A program made the position numbers and the translations under genes. The notes below the pieces were generated by a model, which searched no databases, was not told the origin of the DNA, and saw only the letters and a list, made by a program, of their open reading frames with translations. Below, one piece after another: positions 34,501 to 44,108 of a stretch of 64,000 bases of DNA; position 1 is the stretch's first letter; every line of letters starts with the position of its first letter. The stretch comes from Bombyx mori (Eukaryota; Arthropoda; Insecta; Lepidoptera; Bombycidae), in the NCBI RefSeq assembly GCF_030269925.1, contig NC_085119.1:11939001-12003000 (forward strand). The letters are read 5' to 3'.

Positions 34501-37500
34501 ACTGACTAGCCTGGTAAATACGTGGTAACTGTGAACCGTAGGTCAGATAGGTACATAGGTAAGCAATAAAAAATGCTCATTACACAAGTTTATTACTGAA
34601 CTGTTGAAACTCAAACCTGATTGACATTGTTATTCCCAAGCGCTCTTTTAACTACACTTAACTATTATTTTTTTTTTGGTCAGGAAGAAATCGCCGAACT
34701 CCCACCCTCCACTGGGGATGAGGGCGGGGTATGTCGGAGTAGAATCGACTAAAACCTCCTGTCGCTCAACAACCCACGTCCGAGCCTCACATGAGACAGA
34801 ACTCATGAAAAGGCAAAGGGGTAAAGTGAAGCGTTTAGTGCGGAGCACATCTCTCCCATCACCCTCCCCCTCGGGACGCCGGGCCAGCGATCGTCGGCGT
34901 CACGACCACCAGCCCTCTCAGTCGGCAGGCTGTCCGTAGCCCGCCTAGATGGCGCCGGTTTCAATGGGTTATCCTACGAAATACCCCGCTGGGTCAGAAC
35001 CAGCGTGGGTCGAGGATAGCCGGCCTTCCATCACCCGGATGCTCTTGCGTAAAACGCGTGCAGAGCAGCTTGCACGTCGTCTTCTTAGGCCCCCTTCGCC
35101 GGGCCCCAGACCGACATATGAGGGGGAGCCGAAACACCAGGAAGGACCAAGGCTTAGGCGAGTTCCGCCTCCCTGGCCCCCGCTCGACGGTGGCGGGCTT
35201 GTGCGTCTCTCACGCGCCCCGCCGCCTCCTTCTGCGAGATGGTGCACTCGCAGAAGTCGAGCATCGCCTTCCACGACTCGTCGTCGCCGAGCATCGATGC
35301 CACAACACTCGGCAACGACAAATCGTTTCCTATTTTTGTGACGAGAACGCGGCGCCACCCCTCCCATTCGGGGCAGGCAACGAGCGTGTGCTCCGCCGTG
35401 TCCAAGCCGCAACCACAATGGAAGCTCTCTGCCGTCGGCTCGGCTCCGATCCGATGTAGGAACTCACCGAAGCAACCATGGCCAATGAGCACCTGCGTGA
35501 GCCGGAAAGTGAAGCGTCCTCTATCACGATTCACCCAATCCACAAGAATCGGGCGAATCGCCTCGACGGTCCTACGACCAGCCGAAGGATCGGCCAGCCG
35601 CCTGGACACACTTAACTACTTAGCACTAAGTATTATAAATTTATGAGACATATTTATATTGTCTACTGATAATAATACAATTAAAGACAACGTCTCATTT
35701 CTTCTAACTCATATTTATATCCACATCGATGCACCCGTCAACCGCCTGTGAAATAATTTCAGAAGACCAAAATTGGCAATCCATATGAATTGATTAATTG
35801 ACCTGAATTGAAAGCCTGGCTGCATCCACAGCCACGCATCCACAGTGCGTTTCCAGAGATCTTTTTTGCCACGTACCATCCGGCTATGGAATGAGCTCCC
35901 CTCCACGGTGTTTCCTGAGCGCTATGACATGTCCTTCTTCAAACGAGGCTTATGGAGAGTATTAAGCGGTAGGCAGCGGCTTGGCTCTGCCCCTGGCATT
36001 GCTGAAGTCCATGGGCAACGGTAACCACTCACCATCAGGTGGGCCGTATGCCCGTCTGCCTACAAAGGCAATAAAAAAAAAAAAAAAAAAAAAAAACTGG
36101 AAGAACTTTGAAGGATCACTATTATTCTCACGCTATGAAATATTGAAGTGGGTGACATGACGTCCGGTACATTCGTGTTGAGCGATGCACCGGTGTTCGA
36201 ATCTCAGGCGGGTACCAATTTTTCTAATGAAATACGTACTCAACAAATATTCACGATTTAATTCCACGGTGAAAGAATAACATCGTGTAATAAAAATCAT
36301 ACCTGCAAAATTATAATTTGCGTAATTACTGGTGGTAGGACCTCTTGTGAGTCCGCGCGGGTAGGTTCCGCCACCCTGCCTATTTCTGCCGTGAAGCAGT
36401 AATGCGTTTCGATTTGAAGGGCGGGGCAGCCGTTGTAACTCAAGGTGGGTGGCGCATTTGCGTTGTGGATGTCTATGGGCTCCAGTAACCACTTAACACC
36501 AGGTGGGCTGTGAGCTCATCCACCCATCTAAGTAATAAAAAAAATAAAAAAGTAGTAACCGATTCGCATTATAAACGCCATCTTCGTGTTTACGCAAAAA
36601 AAATATCTGTAAACTTCTTCTAAAACCTTTATCTAGGCAACAGTACAAACTGACATAGTTTCTCATTAATTAAGGGCAGTAACTCGGAAGCCGATCAATA
36701 TTGCTGTATAGGTGAAATTCGAGTACTACACATGCGTCATCGGCCCAACAAAACTGACATACGTGCGGTCAATTGAATCAATCATCATTTTTAGCGTCCA
36801 AACAAATAAAAATATTAATAGGTACAGTACAATGTGCGTCACTTTTTCAATCGTCAGTTAAACACGAAATTACAAATACTAGAGGTTCCGCAGTAGTCGA
36901 AATTCGACTATAATTAATTGGAATTGTTTCATAAGTTTGTAAACTATTATGATTGTATTTTATACTTCTATAATCACACATTTCGCCAAGGCTGCACTAG
37001 AAAAAAATATTAATAAAGACAAACAATATTTAATCTATTCTCAATTTGACCACAGACGTGAAGAACAAAAGTTTGACAATAAATAGTACGCATGCGTGTG
37101 TGCGTCAAATACATGGTATGTAGTGTGTGTAATGTTTTCTTTATTAATTTAATGTATCTTTTATGCGTTATTTAAAAAAAATATTAGCATTGTGCACTTC
37201 TTCTCTATATTCTCTATAAGTGTGGAAAATTTCATACTCCTCCGTCCGCACAATTTTCGTAAAAAGGGATACAAATTTTTTGCTTCACGTATTAATATAT
37301 AGATATAGTTAACAAACACTTCAATCGTTTTGAAAGATCTTTTAAATTCCGTTTTTGAAAGCTAACATTTTCATTTTTCATTGATTTAGTCACTGATATT
37401 CTAAAATCTAAACGATTGGTTTAAATCATTTTAAATCCAATATCATATTTTATGTATTCAATTAATTTTATTTTCTCCGTGGTTTTCCTCAACTTTTATA

Positions 37501-40500
37501 TTGAATTAAACGGAGCTCATTATTGGAATAATATCTATTTTATCTTTCAACTTGTAGAAGTAGTCTAGTTTTAAACTGGTCACAAAATAGTTTTTTCATG
37601 TTATTGTGCTACAAGATTAGAATTACTAGTTTCAACTTTAAAAAAATCTGAGAAGGAATCATAAATTTTATTTAAAATTCATTTAAAATTTAATATTATT
37701 TTTTACGCGTTCATTTTATTACGCATGACATTAAGGATTTTCAAAATTTAATGAAATATGAATATGGGTACCTATATAATTAAAATAGTCCTAAGAAATT
37801 GTGTCACGTAGTTTCAAACAATTTGAAACAAAAAACTATACGTGAGACCTTAGAACTTGTATCTCAGGGTGAGTGGCGCATTTGCGTTGTGGATGTCTAT
37901 GGGCTCCAGTAACCACTTAGCACCGGGTGGGCTGTGAGCTCGTCCACCCATCTAAGCAATAAAAAATAAACTATAAAAAGATTTTTATATTAAGCTAGAG
38001 GTGTTATTTAGGTCATAAATTCACAAAGAAATACTACAATATAGGTATGTCATAACGGGGAATTAGAATTACGAAATAATAATAATTATGAATCCAAATA
38101 CCTACCTACCTATACCTACATTTTGTTTTTAGACTGAATTTAAACTTGCGTTTATTATTTGAAATTTCAAATTTTCCGATGTTTTGAATACGTTTTTGTG
38201 ATTACGAATAATTGTTATTTGGAGATTTCTGTTCAGCGATATTTGAACATTGTGCTAATTATTGTTTAATTTTAATTTAATATATTTTTTTAAATATATT
38301 ACTATTGGGGGTACACCTCGCCGAGTATGGAATGATATAGAGGTAGAAGAAAGCACAGTCTTCTTACGCGTGAAAGTTTCCCTCGAACGTGGGAATAACT
38401 TTGCTATGGAAAGCGTAGAGGATCTGTGACAGGACCATTCCCTTCGGAACGCCGGCCTTGACTGAGCGCACTGACGATTTAGAGACCGCGACGAGGTAGG
38501 TTCTGCTCTCCAGGTACTACGCCAGCAGTCACACTTAGGCGTGCTGAAGGTCCGTTTCCTGCAACAACTTGTAGACCAGTCCCGCGTGTCAGACACGGTC
38601 GAAGGGTTTCTCGATTTAGAGTTATACCGGTCCGCCAAGTAAAGCAGGACACGGACGAAATGCAGCGTTGTCGAGTGACCGCTACGAAACCCGAATTGTT
38701 CTGGTCCAAGAATGATGTGCACCCACATATTTCTCAGCAGCAGCCGCTTTAATAACCTGCCTATGTGCGACAGCAGAGTGATCGGAAGATAACTAGAGAG
38801 CCTTCGCCTAACCTTGCCCAATTTCCCGGGAAATGGCCTGTGGATAGAATGAACTTAAACAGTCGTGTGATACCAAACACGATCACTCCAGGAAGGTGGA
38901 AAAAGGCTTAGGGGAATACCGCCCTCACCGGACGCCTTGCGCTTCTTAATCGCGCATCTTAACGCGCTAAAAAGTTTTCAGTATAAAAATATCAAATCTT
39001 TTAGTTTCAATTAGGTACTCTGATACAAGTAACACAGTACTATGACGGCTTCATAAAAGATATATCGGGATTGCAAAATAAATATTTTGAAGACGTCGTG
39101 GCCTAAAGGATAAAACGTCCGGTGTATTCGTATGTAGCGATGCACCGGTGTTCGAATCCCGCAGGCGGGTACCAATTTTTCTAATAATATACGTACTCAA
39201 CAAATGTTCACGATTGACTTCCACGGTGAAGGAATAACATCGTGTAATAAAAATCAAACCCGTTAAATTATAATTTGCGTAATCACTGGTGGTAGGACCT
39301 CTTGGGAGTCTGAACGGGTAGGTACCACCACCCCGCCTATTTCCGCCGTGAAGCAGTAATGCGTTTCGGTTCGAAGGGTGGGGTAGCCGTTGTAACTATA
39401 CCTTATAACTTATACCTCGAGGTGGGTGGCGCATTTACGTTGTAGATGTCTATGGGCTCCAGTAACCACTTAATATCAGATGGGCTGTGAGCTCGTCCAC
39501 CCAACTAAGCAATAAAAAATAAAATAAAAAAAAAGTTTATTACTTCTGATCATCAGACCATTAAAATATGACACTTGAACAATTCTTAATTTTTTCTGTT
39601 GTAGTCTACACATTTGCTATTTAAATATGTATACATATAAATATATTATTAATAAGTATTAATAGTGTATGTTTTAAATATGCATTGGCAAGCCAGCTAT
39701 TCAGGTCTAGACTTGATTATTATAACAACATTTTTCAACAATAATTTTGAATTAATTTTGGCTAATACCACTTTTCAATCGTCTGTCAGGAATAAAATTC
39801 TCATTAGATTAACTTTACTGTCACTAATTCGTATCCTGCTTTTCGATTAAAGCCTCACCATTCAAGAAAAGGGTTATCATTCATTAAAGTGAAAGTCAAA
39901 TCAACTTACAACGTACACACATAATTATTTATATTAACATTATACATCAGGTGGGCTGTGAGCTCGTCCATCCATCTAAGCAAAAATAATAATAATAATA
40001 ATATATTTACAAAATCTGTAACTTAGATTATGTTTTTTTTTTTTACATAACTTAATGTTTTCACACGTAATCAAATTTTATTAGGTTAGTATTGTTTGAC
40101 GTCCAAAGTCAATAATCGGATGATCCGGCACAAAGTATCACCTACTTATCGCCGCTCACAACCACGGTGTGAATGGGGCACACACACACAATAGCAACTT
40201 TCTATCCAATAAATTTATTAAGCGCATCGCTTCTGTGTTTGTGTGGTCTGAATGATTTGAAGGCGCAGTAGTCAAGCAATTCATTTGAAATCGACCTTGT
40301 ATCGCAGTAGATGGCGGAATTCACGTTGTGATATTATTATCTATGACTACCGGTAATCACTTCACACCGGGTGGGTCGAGCTCTTCTATCTATTTTGGGC
40401 AATAATAAATATGACATGTTACTTTTTTTTAAGAATTTTAATATATTTATTTATAATAATTATTAATATAATTTATGATTTTAAATGATGTTCGTGTCTT

Positions 40501-41075
40501 GAATGTTTGATGGTTAGACCTGTTTTCGAACTAAATATTATTAATGAGTCGTAATATGTACATACATACATCGAGCATCCCGGGGTCGTGCACTGCTAGT
40601 TCAATAGTTTTAAGATAATTCTTTTTTTTTTAATTTTTGTCGATTCAGCCAAATTTTATTGTTCCTTGTTATTTTATTATCCCCTATTTTGTAACTGTTT
40701 GCATAGGTAAATAATTATTTAAAAAATTATATCTTAACGACTTAACGACGATTATAACTTAACGAGAATAAAGATATTTTTAATCATAAAACTTTAAAAA
40801 TCGTAAAAGTGTGTGCTAATTAACCCAAAAGCTATAATATATTTGTAAAAAGTAGTTCCTAAACTCCTAACTATCAAGAAGTAATATATGATCTCATGTC
40901 ATTTCAGAATACGAAGTGTATAGATTTGATAGTCACTATTAAGCTGCTTACCCGATATTGATAAAGCTCCGTTGTAAACACCTATAACCAGAGGTAGTCC
41001 ACTGCCACTCTCCTGCTCCAAAAAGAAATTGTGAAAGAGTATTCCGAATGCATTCGAAGATCCAAATCCCAGCAT
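22561..41075 (-). CDS. Major facilitator transporter, SLC16/monocarboxylate-transporter-like (partial, 5' exons missing)
   Basis: Exons in transcript order: 41075-40952, 32557-32414, 30776-30507, 27810-27663, 27121-26974, 26719-26575, 25382-25194, 22688-22561 (stop TAA). All boundaries are GT-AG and every phase joins, giving 431 residues. Helices are visible in GALSISGFLGGIALKKYSF, the GAGLFILGDILTIFVTR region, VIRGAGFGVMIPVSF, then a charged cytoplasmic loop rich in K/E (exon 27810-27663, MLPGDDKECEERETRVKKR), then six C-terminal helices ending in VVLWTTEYFVY. The two six-helix halves with a long central loop fit the SLC16 proton-linked carrier family at the plasma membrane. The substrate is unknown. 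The usual N-terminal PDGGWGW motif and first half-helix are absent because the preceding exon was not found. The ATG at 41075 follows an acceptor directly and is probably not the true start. Confidence 0.85.
22895..23280 (+). repeat. Repeat family R, copy 1, with a LINE tail in its hairpin loop
   Basis: Arms TGCACCAAGGAGAAAAGT (22904-22921) and its near-complement at 23096-23114 enclose an inserted LINE tail. After the right arm come TACTATTTTTTCTCCTACCA, a GC-rich GGGCGAAGCCC palindrome and GGAGCCCCCCCACTCATAAA. The same order, without the inserted tail, appears at 31095-31330. Lies in the last intron of the transporter. Family unknown to me. Confidence 0.65.
22940..23058 (+). mobile_element. 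LINE tail A inside repeat R
   Basis: Runs from GCGGTAGGCACGCTGGCTCT to GGCAACAAAAAAAAAAAA, with the diagnostic GGTGGGCCGTATGCTTGTCT. Non-coding. Confidence 0.75.
23281..25193. other. Last intron of the transporter, remainder
   Basis: AT-rich and unique-looking. At 24075-24110 a short phrase (ATTGCC..TTTAGT.TACAGAAA) recurs at about 50973-51008 and may belong to an old transposon. No exon-like frame seen. Confidence 0.35.
25598..25800 (+). mobile_element. LINE tail B in a transporter intron
   Basis: Complete tail B UTR: CACTGAGTTTCTCGCCGGAC, the CTCAGTGGGTCGC inverted partner, GGTGGTAGATTCTGCGAAGC and a short A tract. No coding part. Confidence 0.8.
26325..26556 (+). mobile_element. Bm1-type SINE next to a transporter splice donor
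   Basis: SINE body whose A-tail ends about 18 bases from the splice donor of the exon 26719-26575. The donor sequence GTGAGT is intact. Confidence 0.85.
27811..29090. other. Transporter intron, left part
   Basis: AT-rich, with no supported gene or repeat. Two small + strand frames (27744-27995, 27992-28210) show no recognisable motif. Confidence 0.35.
29096..29190. repeat. Short direct duplication followed by a perfect 21-bp inverted repeat
   Basis: AAAAAGACGAGGCTGG(G)TTCTGAT occurs twice in tandem (about 29097-29119 and 29120-29142). It overlaps an inverted repeat with exact 21-bp arms at 29137-29157 and 29168-29188 and a 10-base centre. Confidence 0.75.
29200..29451 (-). other. Unassigned open frame, probable transposon piece
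   Basis: Both strands are open for 60-78 codons. The minus frame (from 29451) includes LKYVIASIERVQTLEIIGP. The local GC content is higher than the surrounding intron and it abuts a LINE fragment and a palindrome, so I regard it as transposon debris. Family not recognised. Confidence 0.25.
29500..29805 (-). pseudogene. LINE ORF C-terminus (RTE-like)
   Basis: The minus frame 29799-29539 ends with GRGRPKKTWMECVNDDM ... DRRDWKRKNSCADPT, the basic GRPK...W...DM...W...CADPT ending common to one group of insect LINEs. The region 29511-29560 (TTCTTCTTTTTCTCCACCTTA on the + strand) would be its 3' end. No RT domain. Confidence 0.6.
29820..30506. other. Transporter intron, right part
   Basis: No recognised feature up to the splice donor beside 30507. 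Confidence 0.35.
31095..31330 (+). repeat. Repeat family R, copy 2
   Basis: Uninterrupted imperfect hairpin (arms around 31115-31131 and 31141-31157), then TACTATTTTTTCTCCTACCA, GGGGCGAAGCC and AAGCCCCCCCATACTCATAA. At 31573-31606 the phrase GTAGGAGAAAAAATATATAGT appears in inverse orientation, so a larger inverted-repeat unit of about 440 bp is possible. Confidence 0.6.
31331..31920. other. Transporter intron with a short open frame
   Basis: A 78-codon + frame (31350-31586) ends in the inverse copy of repeat R. The segment AENFRCVRADVDSNAHAHL resembles nothing I can name. Probably chance or part of repeat R. Confidence 0.3.
31921..32376 (-). mobile_element. Full-length Bm1-type SINE in a transporter intron
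   Basis: The minus strand carries the tRNA-like head (GTCGTGGCCTAAAGGATAAG, GGTGTTCGAATCCCG), the body and the poly-A (31920-31929 as T). The head lies about 38 bases from the exon 32557-32414. Confidence 0.9.
32558..34653. other. Large transporter intron, unique-looking part
   Basis: About 2.1 kb of AT-rich sequence with no gene, repeat family or exon-like frame I can support. Confidence 0.4.
34654..35618 (-). mobile_element. R1-clade LINE, 5'-truncated, with 11-bp target-site duplication
   Basis: The insert 34665-35607 is flanked by the same 11-mer ACACTTAACTA (34654-34664 and 35608-35618). On the minus strand, 35609-35154 encodes about 150 residues of the ORF2 C-terminus with VLIGHGCFGEFLHRIG and the zinc-binding FHCGCGLDTAEHTLVACP, the CCHC finger typical of R1-type elements (R1, TRAS, SART relatives). 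A GC-rich 3'UTR and a poly-A (T-run from 34669) follow. The RT and endonuclease domains are missing. Open frames on the + strand across this insert are shadows. Lies in the transporter intron, same strand as the gene. Confidence 0.87.
35830..36098 (+). mobile_element. LINE 3' end (tail A) with terminal coding remnant
   Basis: The C-terminal motif [17 protein letters not shown] is readable at about 35850-35905, followed by a tail A UTR and a run of about 25 A ending near 36096, the longest A-tail of this family in the window. The close match to the consensus suggests a fairly young copy. Confidence 0.8.
36145..36548 (+). mobile_element. Near full-length Bm1-type SINE
   Basis: Begins within the tRNA-like head (GACGTCCGGTACATTCGTG, then GGTGTTCGAATCTC) and runs to GTAATAAAAAAAATAAAAAA. 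A small deletion removes part of the ACTATACTGAGACCTTAGAA segment. Confidence 0.87.
36879..37303 (-). mobile_element. Non-autonomous Helitron, complete (425 bp)
   Basis: On the minus strand it starts TCTATATATTAATACGTGAA at 37303 after a host A. It ends with the TAGTCGAATTTCGACTA hairpin and CTCTAG at 36879, followed by a host T. Same family as 21125-21544, with small indels between the copies. Confidence 0.85.
37304..37842. other. Transporter intron, AT-rich
   Basis: No recognised feature. Confidence 0.35.
37843..37970 (+). mobile_element. Bm1-type SINE 3' half
   Basis: Starts at GAGACCTTAGAACTTGTATC and ends GCAATAAAAAATAAA. Confidence 0.8.
38310..38985 (-). pseudogene. Decayed LINE reverse-transcriptase fragment
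   Basis: The minus-strand frame from 38821 shows YLPITLLSHIGRLLKRLLL and ILGPEQFGFRSGHSTTLHF, RT fingers/palm motifs of Jockey-like LINEs. Downstream the reading moves between frames, and no catalytic FADD or YADD can be read. A dead fragment of a family different from the 52.9-57.9 kb element. Confidence 0.65.
39085..39535 (+). mobile_element. Full-length Bm1-type SINE (duplicated copy 1)
   Basis: Head GTCGTGGCCTAAAGGATAAA, B box GGTGTTCGAATCCCG, body and A-rich tail. It shares private variants with the copy at 51222-51665 (GGGAGTCTGAACGGG, CCTATTTCCGCCG, ACCTCGAGGTGGG, CCAACTAAGC), so the two descend from one insertion. Confidence 0.9.
39536..39940 (+). repeat. Duplicated block, copy 1
   Basis: About 400 bp directly downstream of the SINE is repeated at 51666-52078 with only scattered differences (for example a 4-bp indel near 39590). 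The 61-codon frame inside both copies is not recognised as a protein. Confidence 0.85.
39945..40000 (+). mobile_element. Bm1-type SINE 3' tip
   Basis: CATCAGGTGGGCTGTGAGCT to AAGCAAAAATAATAATAATA. Only the last 50 bases. This marks the point where the two duplicated blocks stop matching. Confidence 0.65.
40312..40412 (+). mobile_element. Old, diverged Bm1-type SINE end
   Basis: GGCGGAATTCACGTTGT, then TAATCACTTCACACCGGGTG and GGGCAATAATAAAT follow the SINE order with many substitutions. Confidence 0.5.
40413..40951. other. Transporter intron next to the first recognised exon
   Basis: AT-rich, nothing recognised. Confidence 0.35.
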
Positions 41076-41395
41076 CTAAAAGAGATGAAGAAACTGATAA
41101 AATTAATTTACCATTCTAATTAAAGTATATTTATACATAAAGAGGACGAGGTCCAATGGCAGCTTTCAATGCTCCATAAATCATTTGAGGCTATTGCGTA
41201 AGGGCGAATTTACATTACGAAATTAGTGGCATGAAATTAATTTCGTGACATTAGTTTTACCAACAGTTTCACGTGCAATTTAATATTTTCGTAATGTATG
41301 CATTAATTTCATGAATGCAAATAAGTTTCGTGCCCTGCGCGATTTTTTGGTGAAATTAGCGTCATGCAACTAATTTCATAGTGTAGACGCGACGT

Positions 41396-41893
41396 GAAAC
41401 TAATGCTACTTCGATAAGGCTATGACTACCCCGCTGACTAGGTAGATGACTAGGCCGCTGACTTCTCCCCAAATCCTGATCACGCAGGAGCCAGTCACCG
41501 TCGACGCCCTAAACACGTCCTTACGGATCCATCAGATCCAATAACCTTTGCATTAGACGCCTTCAGCTCTAACACTAGGAGCAGGCTTAGGGACTTCGGT
41601 AACCGTATTCGTCGAACTCGACAAAGAGTTCGCCGTGCCACCTAACCCATGAATCAGCTCGCTGAGTTTCTCGCCGGATCTTCTCAGCGGGTCGCGATTC
41701 CGATCCGGTAGTAGAATCATTCGCGAAGCAGCTGCTCTTAAGTTGTTAGGTCTCCTTCGGAGGCGCTCGAGTAGCTGTTAGCAAATCCCACCCCTCCTGG
41801 CTGAGTCTTTGCTCACCCACCTGTCCTGGTGAAACTGGAAAGGCCTCCGGGCCACAAGTAATCCTTCAATCATAAAAAAAAAAGAAACTAATG
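41396..41893 (+). mobile_element. Jockey LINE 3' end nested in the Harbinger-like element
   Basis: The insert 41406-41883 is flanked by GAAACTAATG (41396-41405 and 41884-41893). It contains the last third of the ORF2 C-terminus and the whole 3'UTR of the family at 52.9-57.9 kb, for example ATGAATCAGCTCGCTGAG and CCTGTCCTGGTGAAACTGGA, ending in a short A tract. Confidence 0.85.
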
Positions 41894-41959
41894 TTGCGAA
41901 GGGGCCTGCGCTGTGCGGACGTGTGTATTGTTAGCTCGCGCGCGCTTCAAGCGTTGAAA

Positions 41960-42118
41960 ATGGCTAACCAACGATGGAGTACAGATAAAAATATAAAATT
42001 CATTAATGAATATCAGCAACAAGAGTGTCTCTGGGACCCTACACCTACAGTAAAGAATCAAAATTATTTTCACTCATTCGAAAATAGCTTTATAGTTCTC
42101 AGGATCTTCATCTGCTAA
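41960..42118 (+). pseudogene. MADF-like domain remnant of a DNA transposon
   Basis: The frame starts MANQRWSTDKNIKFINEYQ and continues with QECLWDPTPTVKNQN. A tryptophan plus an [FI]IxEYxxxxCLW pattern is the start of the MADF/Myb-like DNA-binding domain used by the second protein of PIF/Harbinger transposons. It stops after about 52 codons, roughly half the domain. Confidence 0.55.
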
Positions 42119-42422
42119 TTCAGAGACCAACTTCATTGCACCTAAATGCCTTCTTGTTAACCATCCTCGAATCTACCAACGTCCTTTTTTCTTGATAGTA
42201 TTTTTTTAAGTTTTTAGGTATATAAGCATTTCTTTAGTTACTATTAATATAGCAAAATATAGCTTTGATGCTGTTGGCGCCATGGTTTCTGCGATACTGT
42301 GGATTTCACGACACTAATTTTTTTACGAAATTACTTTCGCATATTATTATATCGAAACTACTTTCGTGAAACTGAGTTCAACAGGCATGACACTAATTTC
42401 GTAATGTCAATTCCGGATTTAA

Positions 42423-43597
42423 CGAGCGCGTTACGACCTGGCATGTGACGGAAGCATGGTCCTGCCCATTTATACTGCATAGCAACTCATGCATCCTAGT
42501 TTGAAATTTATGCCATAGGTATTGCATATCATTGGAATCAACTAATAGCTAGACATATTGAGAATCGATACTTATCTGTCAAGTGGCATTAAATCATACC
42601 TTTTTCAAGGGACACCCGTTGTTATTGAAACTTCGCAGCCGTATTTAAGTTGCGATATATATATATATATATATGGGAACGGTTTACCGCTATGTGAGCC
42701 AAAAGCTCTGATGCCCATTTACGCTGATAGCAGCAATATAGCAAGAAGTACCACTTCGGCTTATCACTACAAAATTTAGAATCCCAATAAATTATGTATT
42801 TTATTTCATTGCCAGGGAAAGACTGCCCTTATTTCTTGCGATGTCTCCCAGCCAAATATGTAATTATTATCATCAAATTCGTTCATCATATCATATATTT
42901 TGAGCCCGCAAAGATATAACCTAGCTAGAAGCCTTTTTTATTTTAGGTAAGCTACAGCAAACGTGTTCTTTATGATATTCCATTTCAAAAATTGTTTAGG
43001 GACTATTATCGCGAATGAATTGTGGTTGCCAATGGTAATAAACATAGTTATTGGGTATTTAACGCCATGTCAAACACGAATTTGTATGAAAATGGTGTTG
43101 GAATTCATAAATTTTAATTGGAAGTTTGTTCTGACATCCTTAAAATTATAATTTAAAAGACTGTTCTGAACAGTTTACATAATTTTGTAATTTCCCGTCA
43201 AATCTATAATTTGATGCAAAATTTAATTGAGTTAATTAAAATGATTCGAAAAAATCTACATCAGATATTAAGGATGGCAGCTTCGCGGAATCACCTCACC
43301 TACACCACCAGGGCGGGTGCATTTAGTAAATTTAAGGAAGTCTTATTAGGAACACATAAACTCTGAAAACTGAATATGATTAAGAATTCTTAGTCTTATT
43401 ACTTGATATAAATACATCGGACATACAAAGCTAACAAAATATTTATATTTTAGTAATATAAAAAAAAAATTGTTTATAAAAAGTAACGTGGTCATTGCAA
43501 TTGTGTTAGCAAATTGACATGCTCTATATAAAGAATCGCCCCTCTGACGCCAGTGCTCGTCTCGAATTGGGCCCGGTAACTCCATTCCCGCCGTATT
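42423..43597. other. Spacer with an AT dinucleotide run
   Basis: No gene supported. Holds an (AT)9-10 microsatellite at about 42655-42674. Four small frames are not recognisable. Confidence 0.35.
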
Positions 43598-44108
43598 TTT
43601 TTTTTACAGACGCATACCCTTGGCCTCTAATACCAAGTACTTAGGGGTCACCCTCGACAGAGGGATGACATTCGGTCCTCACGTCAGTACGCGACCAAGC
43701 CGCGTTCGACACTACCCTATGATCAGCAAGCAAAATAATTGTCCCTTCGTAACAAGGTGACACTCTACAAAACATGCATACGTTCCGTCACGACCTATGC
43801 AAGTGTAGTGTTCGCTAACGTGGCCCACATGCACATTAATCATCTTCAGCCGGTCATTGTTCTTGTCGAACCCGTTCTTTGCGACGAAGGGCTCGGCGAG
43901 TAAACTAACCCTCAGACACAGCCCACTGAGTTTCTCGCCGGATCTTCTCAGTGGGTCGCTTTTCCGATCCGGTGGTAGATTCTGCGATACACGGCTCTTG
44001 CTAAGGTTCGTGTTAGCAACATCGTCAGGTTCGAGACCCGTGAGTTCACCTACTAGCCCGGCGAGCTGACACGGTCTCTCTAAACCACCAGCTTAGGGGT
44101 AGGAAAAA
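43598..44108 (+). mobile_element. Decayed Jockey LINE fragment with tail B
   Basis: Contains AAGTACTTAGGGGTCACCCT (KYLGVTL), TGCATACGTTCCGTCACGAC and GTGTAGTGTTCGCTAACGTG, all matching the region after the RT domain. The UTR follows (43905-44108) with CACTGAGTTTCTCGCCGGAT and a short A tract. Multiple frameshifts. Confidence 0.7.

Larger units (their letters stand above)
41199..42422. mobile_element. Harbinger-like DNA transposon with TAA duplication and nested LINE
   Basis: Terminal inverted repeats are readable: GGGCGAATTTACATTACGAA at the left (from 41202) and, as complement, TCCGGAATTGACATTACGAA at the right (to about 42419), continuing through AATTAGTG(G/T)CATG. A TAA flanks each end (41199-41201, 42420-42422), fitting the TWA target site of PIF/Harbinger elements. 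Inside is a MADF-like coding remnant (41960-42118). Without the nested LINE the element is about 730 bp. Family assignment is inferred from the TAA site and the MADF-type frame. Confidence 0.68.

Noticed and set aside
34676..35646. Several long + strand open frames (up to 135 codons)
   Set aside because: They are shadows of the GC-rich R1 LINE on the minus strand. The minus frame has the zinc-finger motif and the target duplication supports that orientation.
39665..39850. A 61-codon frame conserved in both duplicated blocks (also at 51798)
   Set aside because: Conservation is explained by recent DNA duplication. The composition is AT-driven and no motif is visible.
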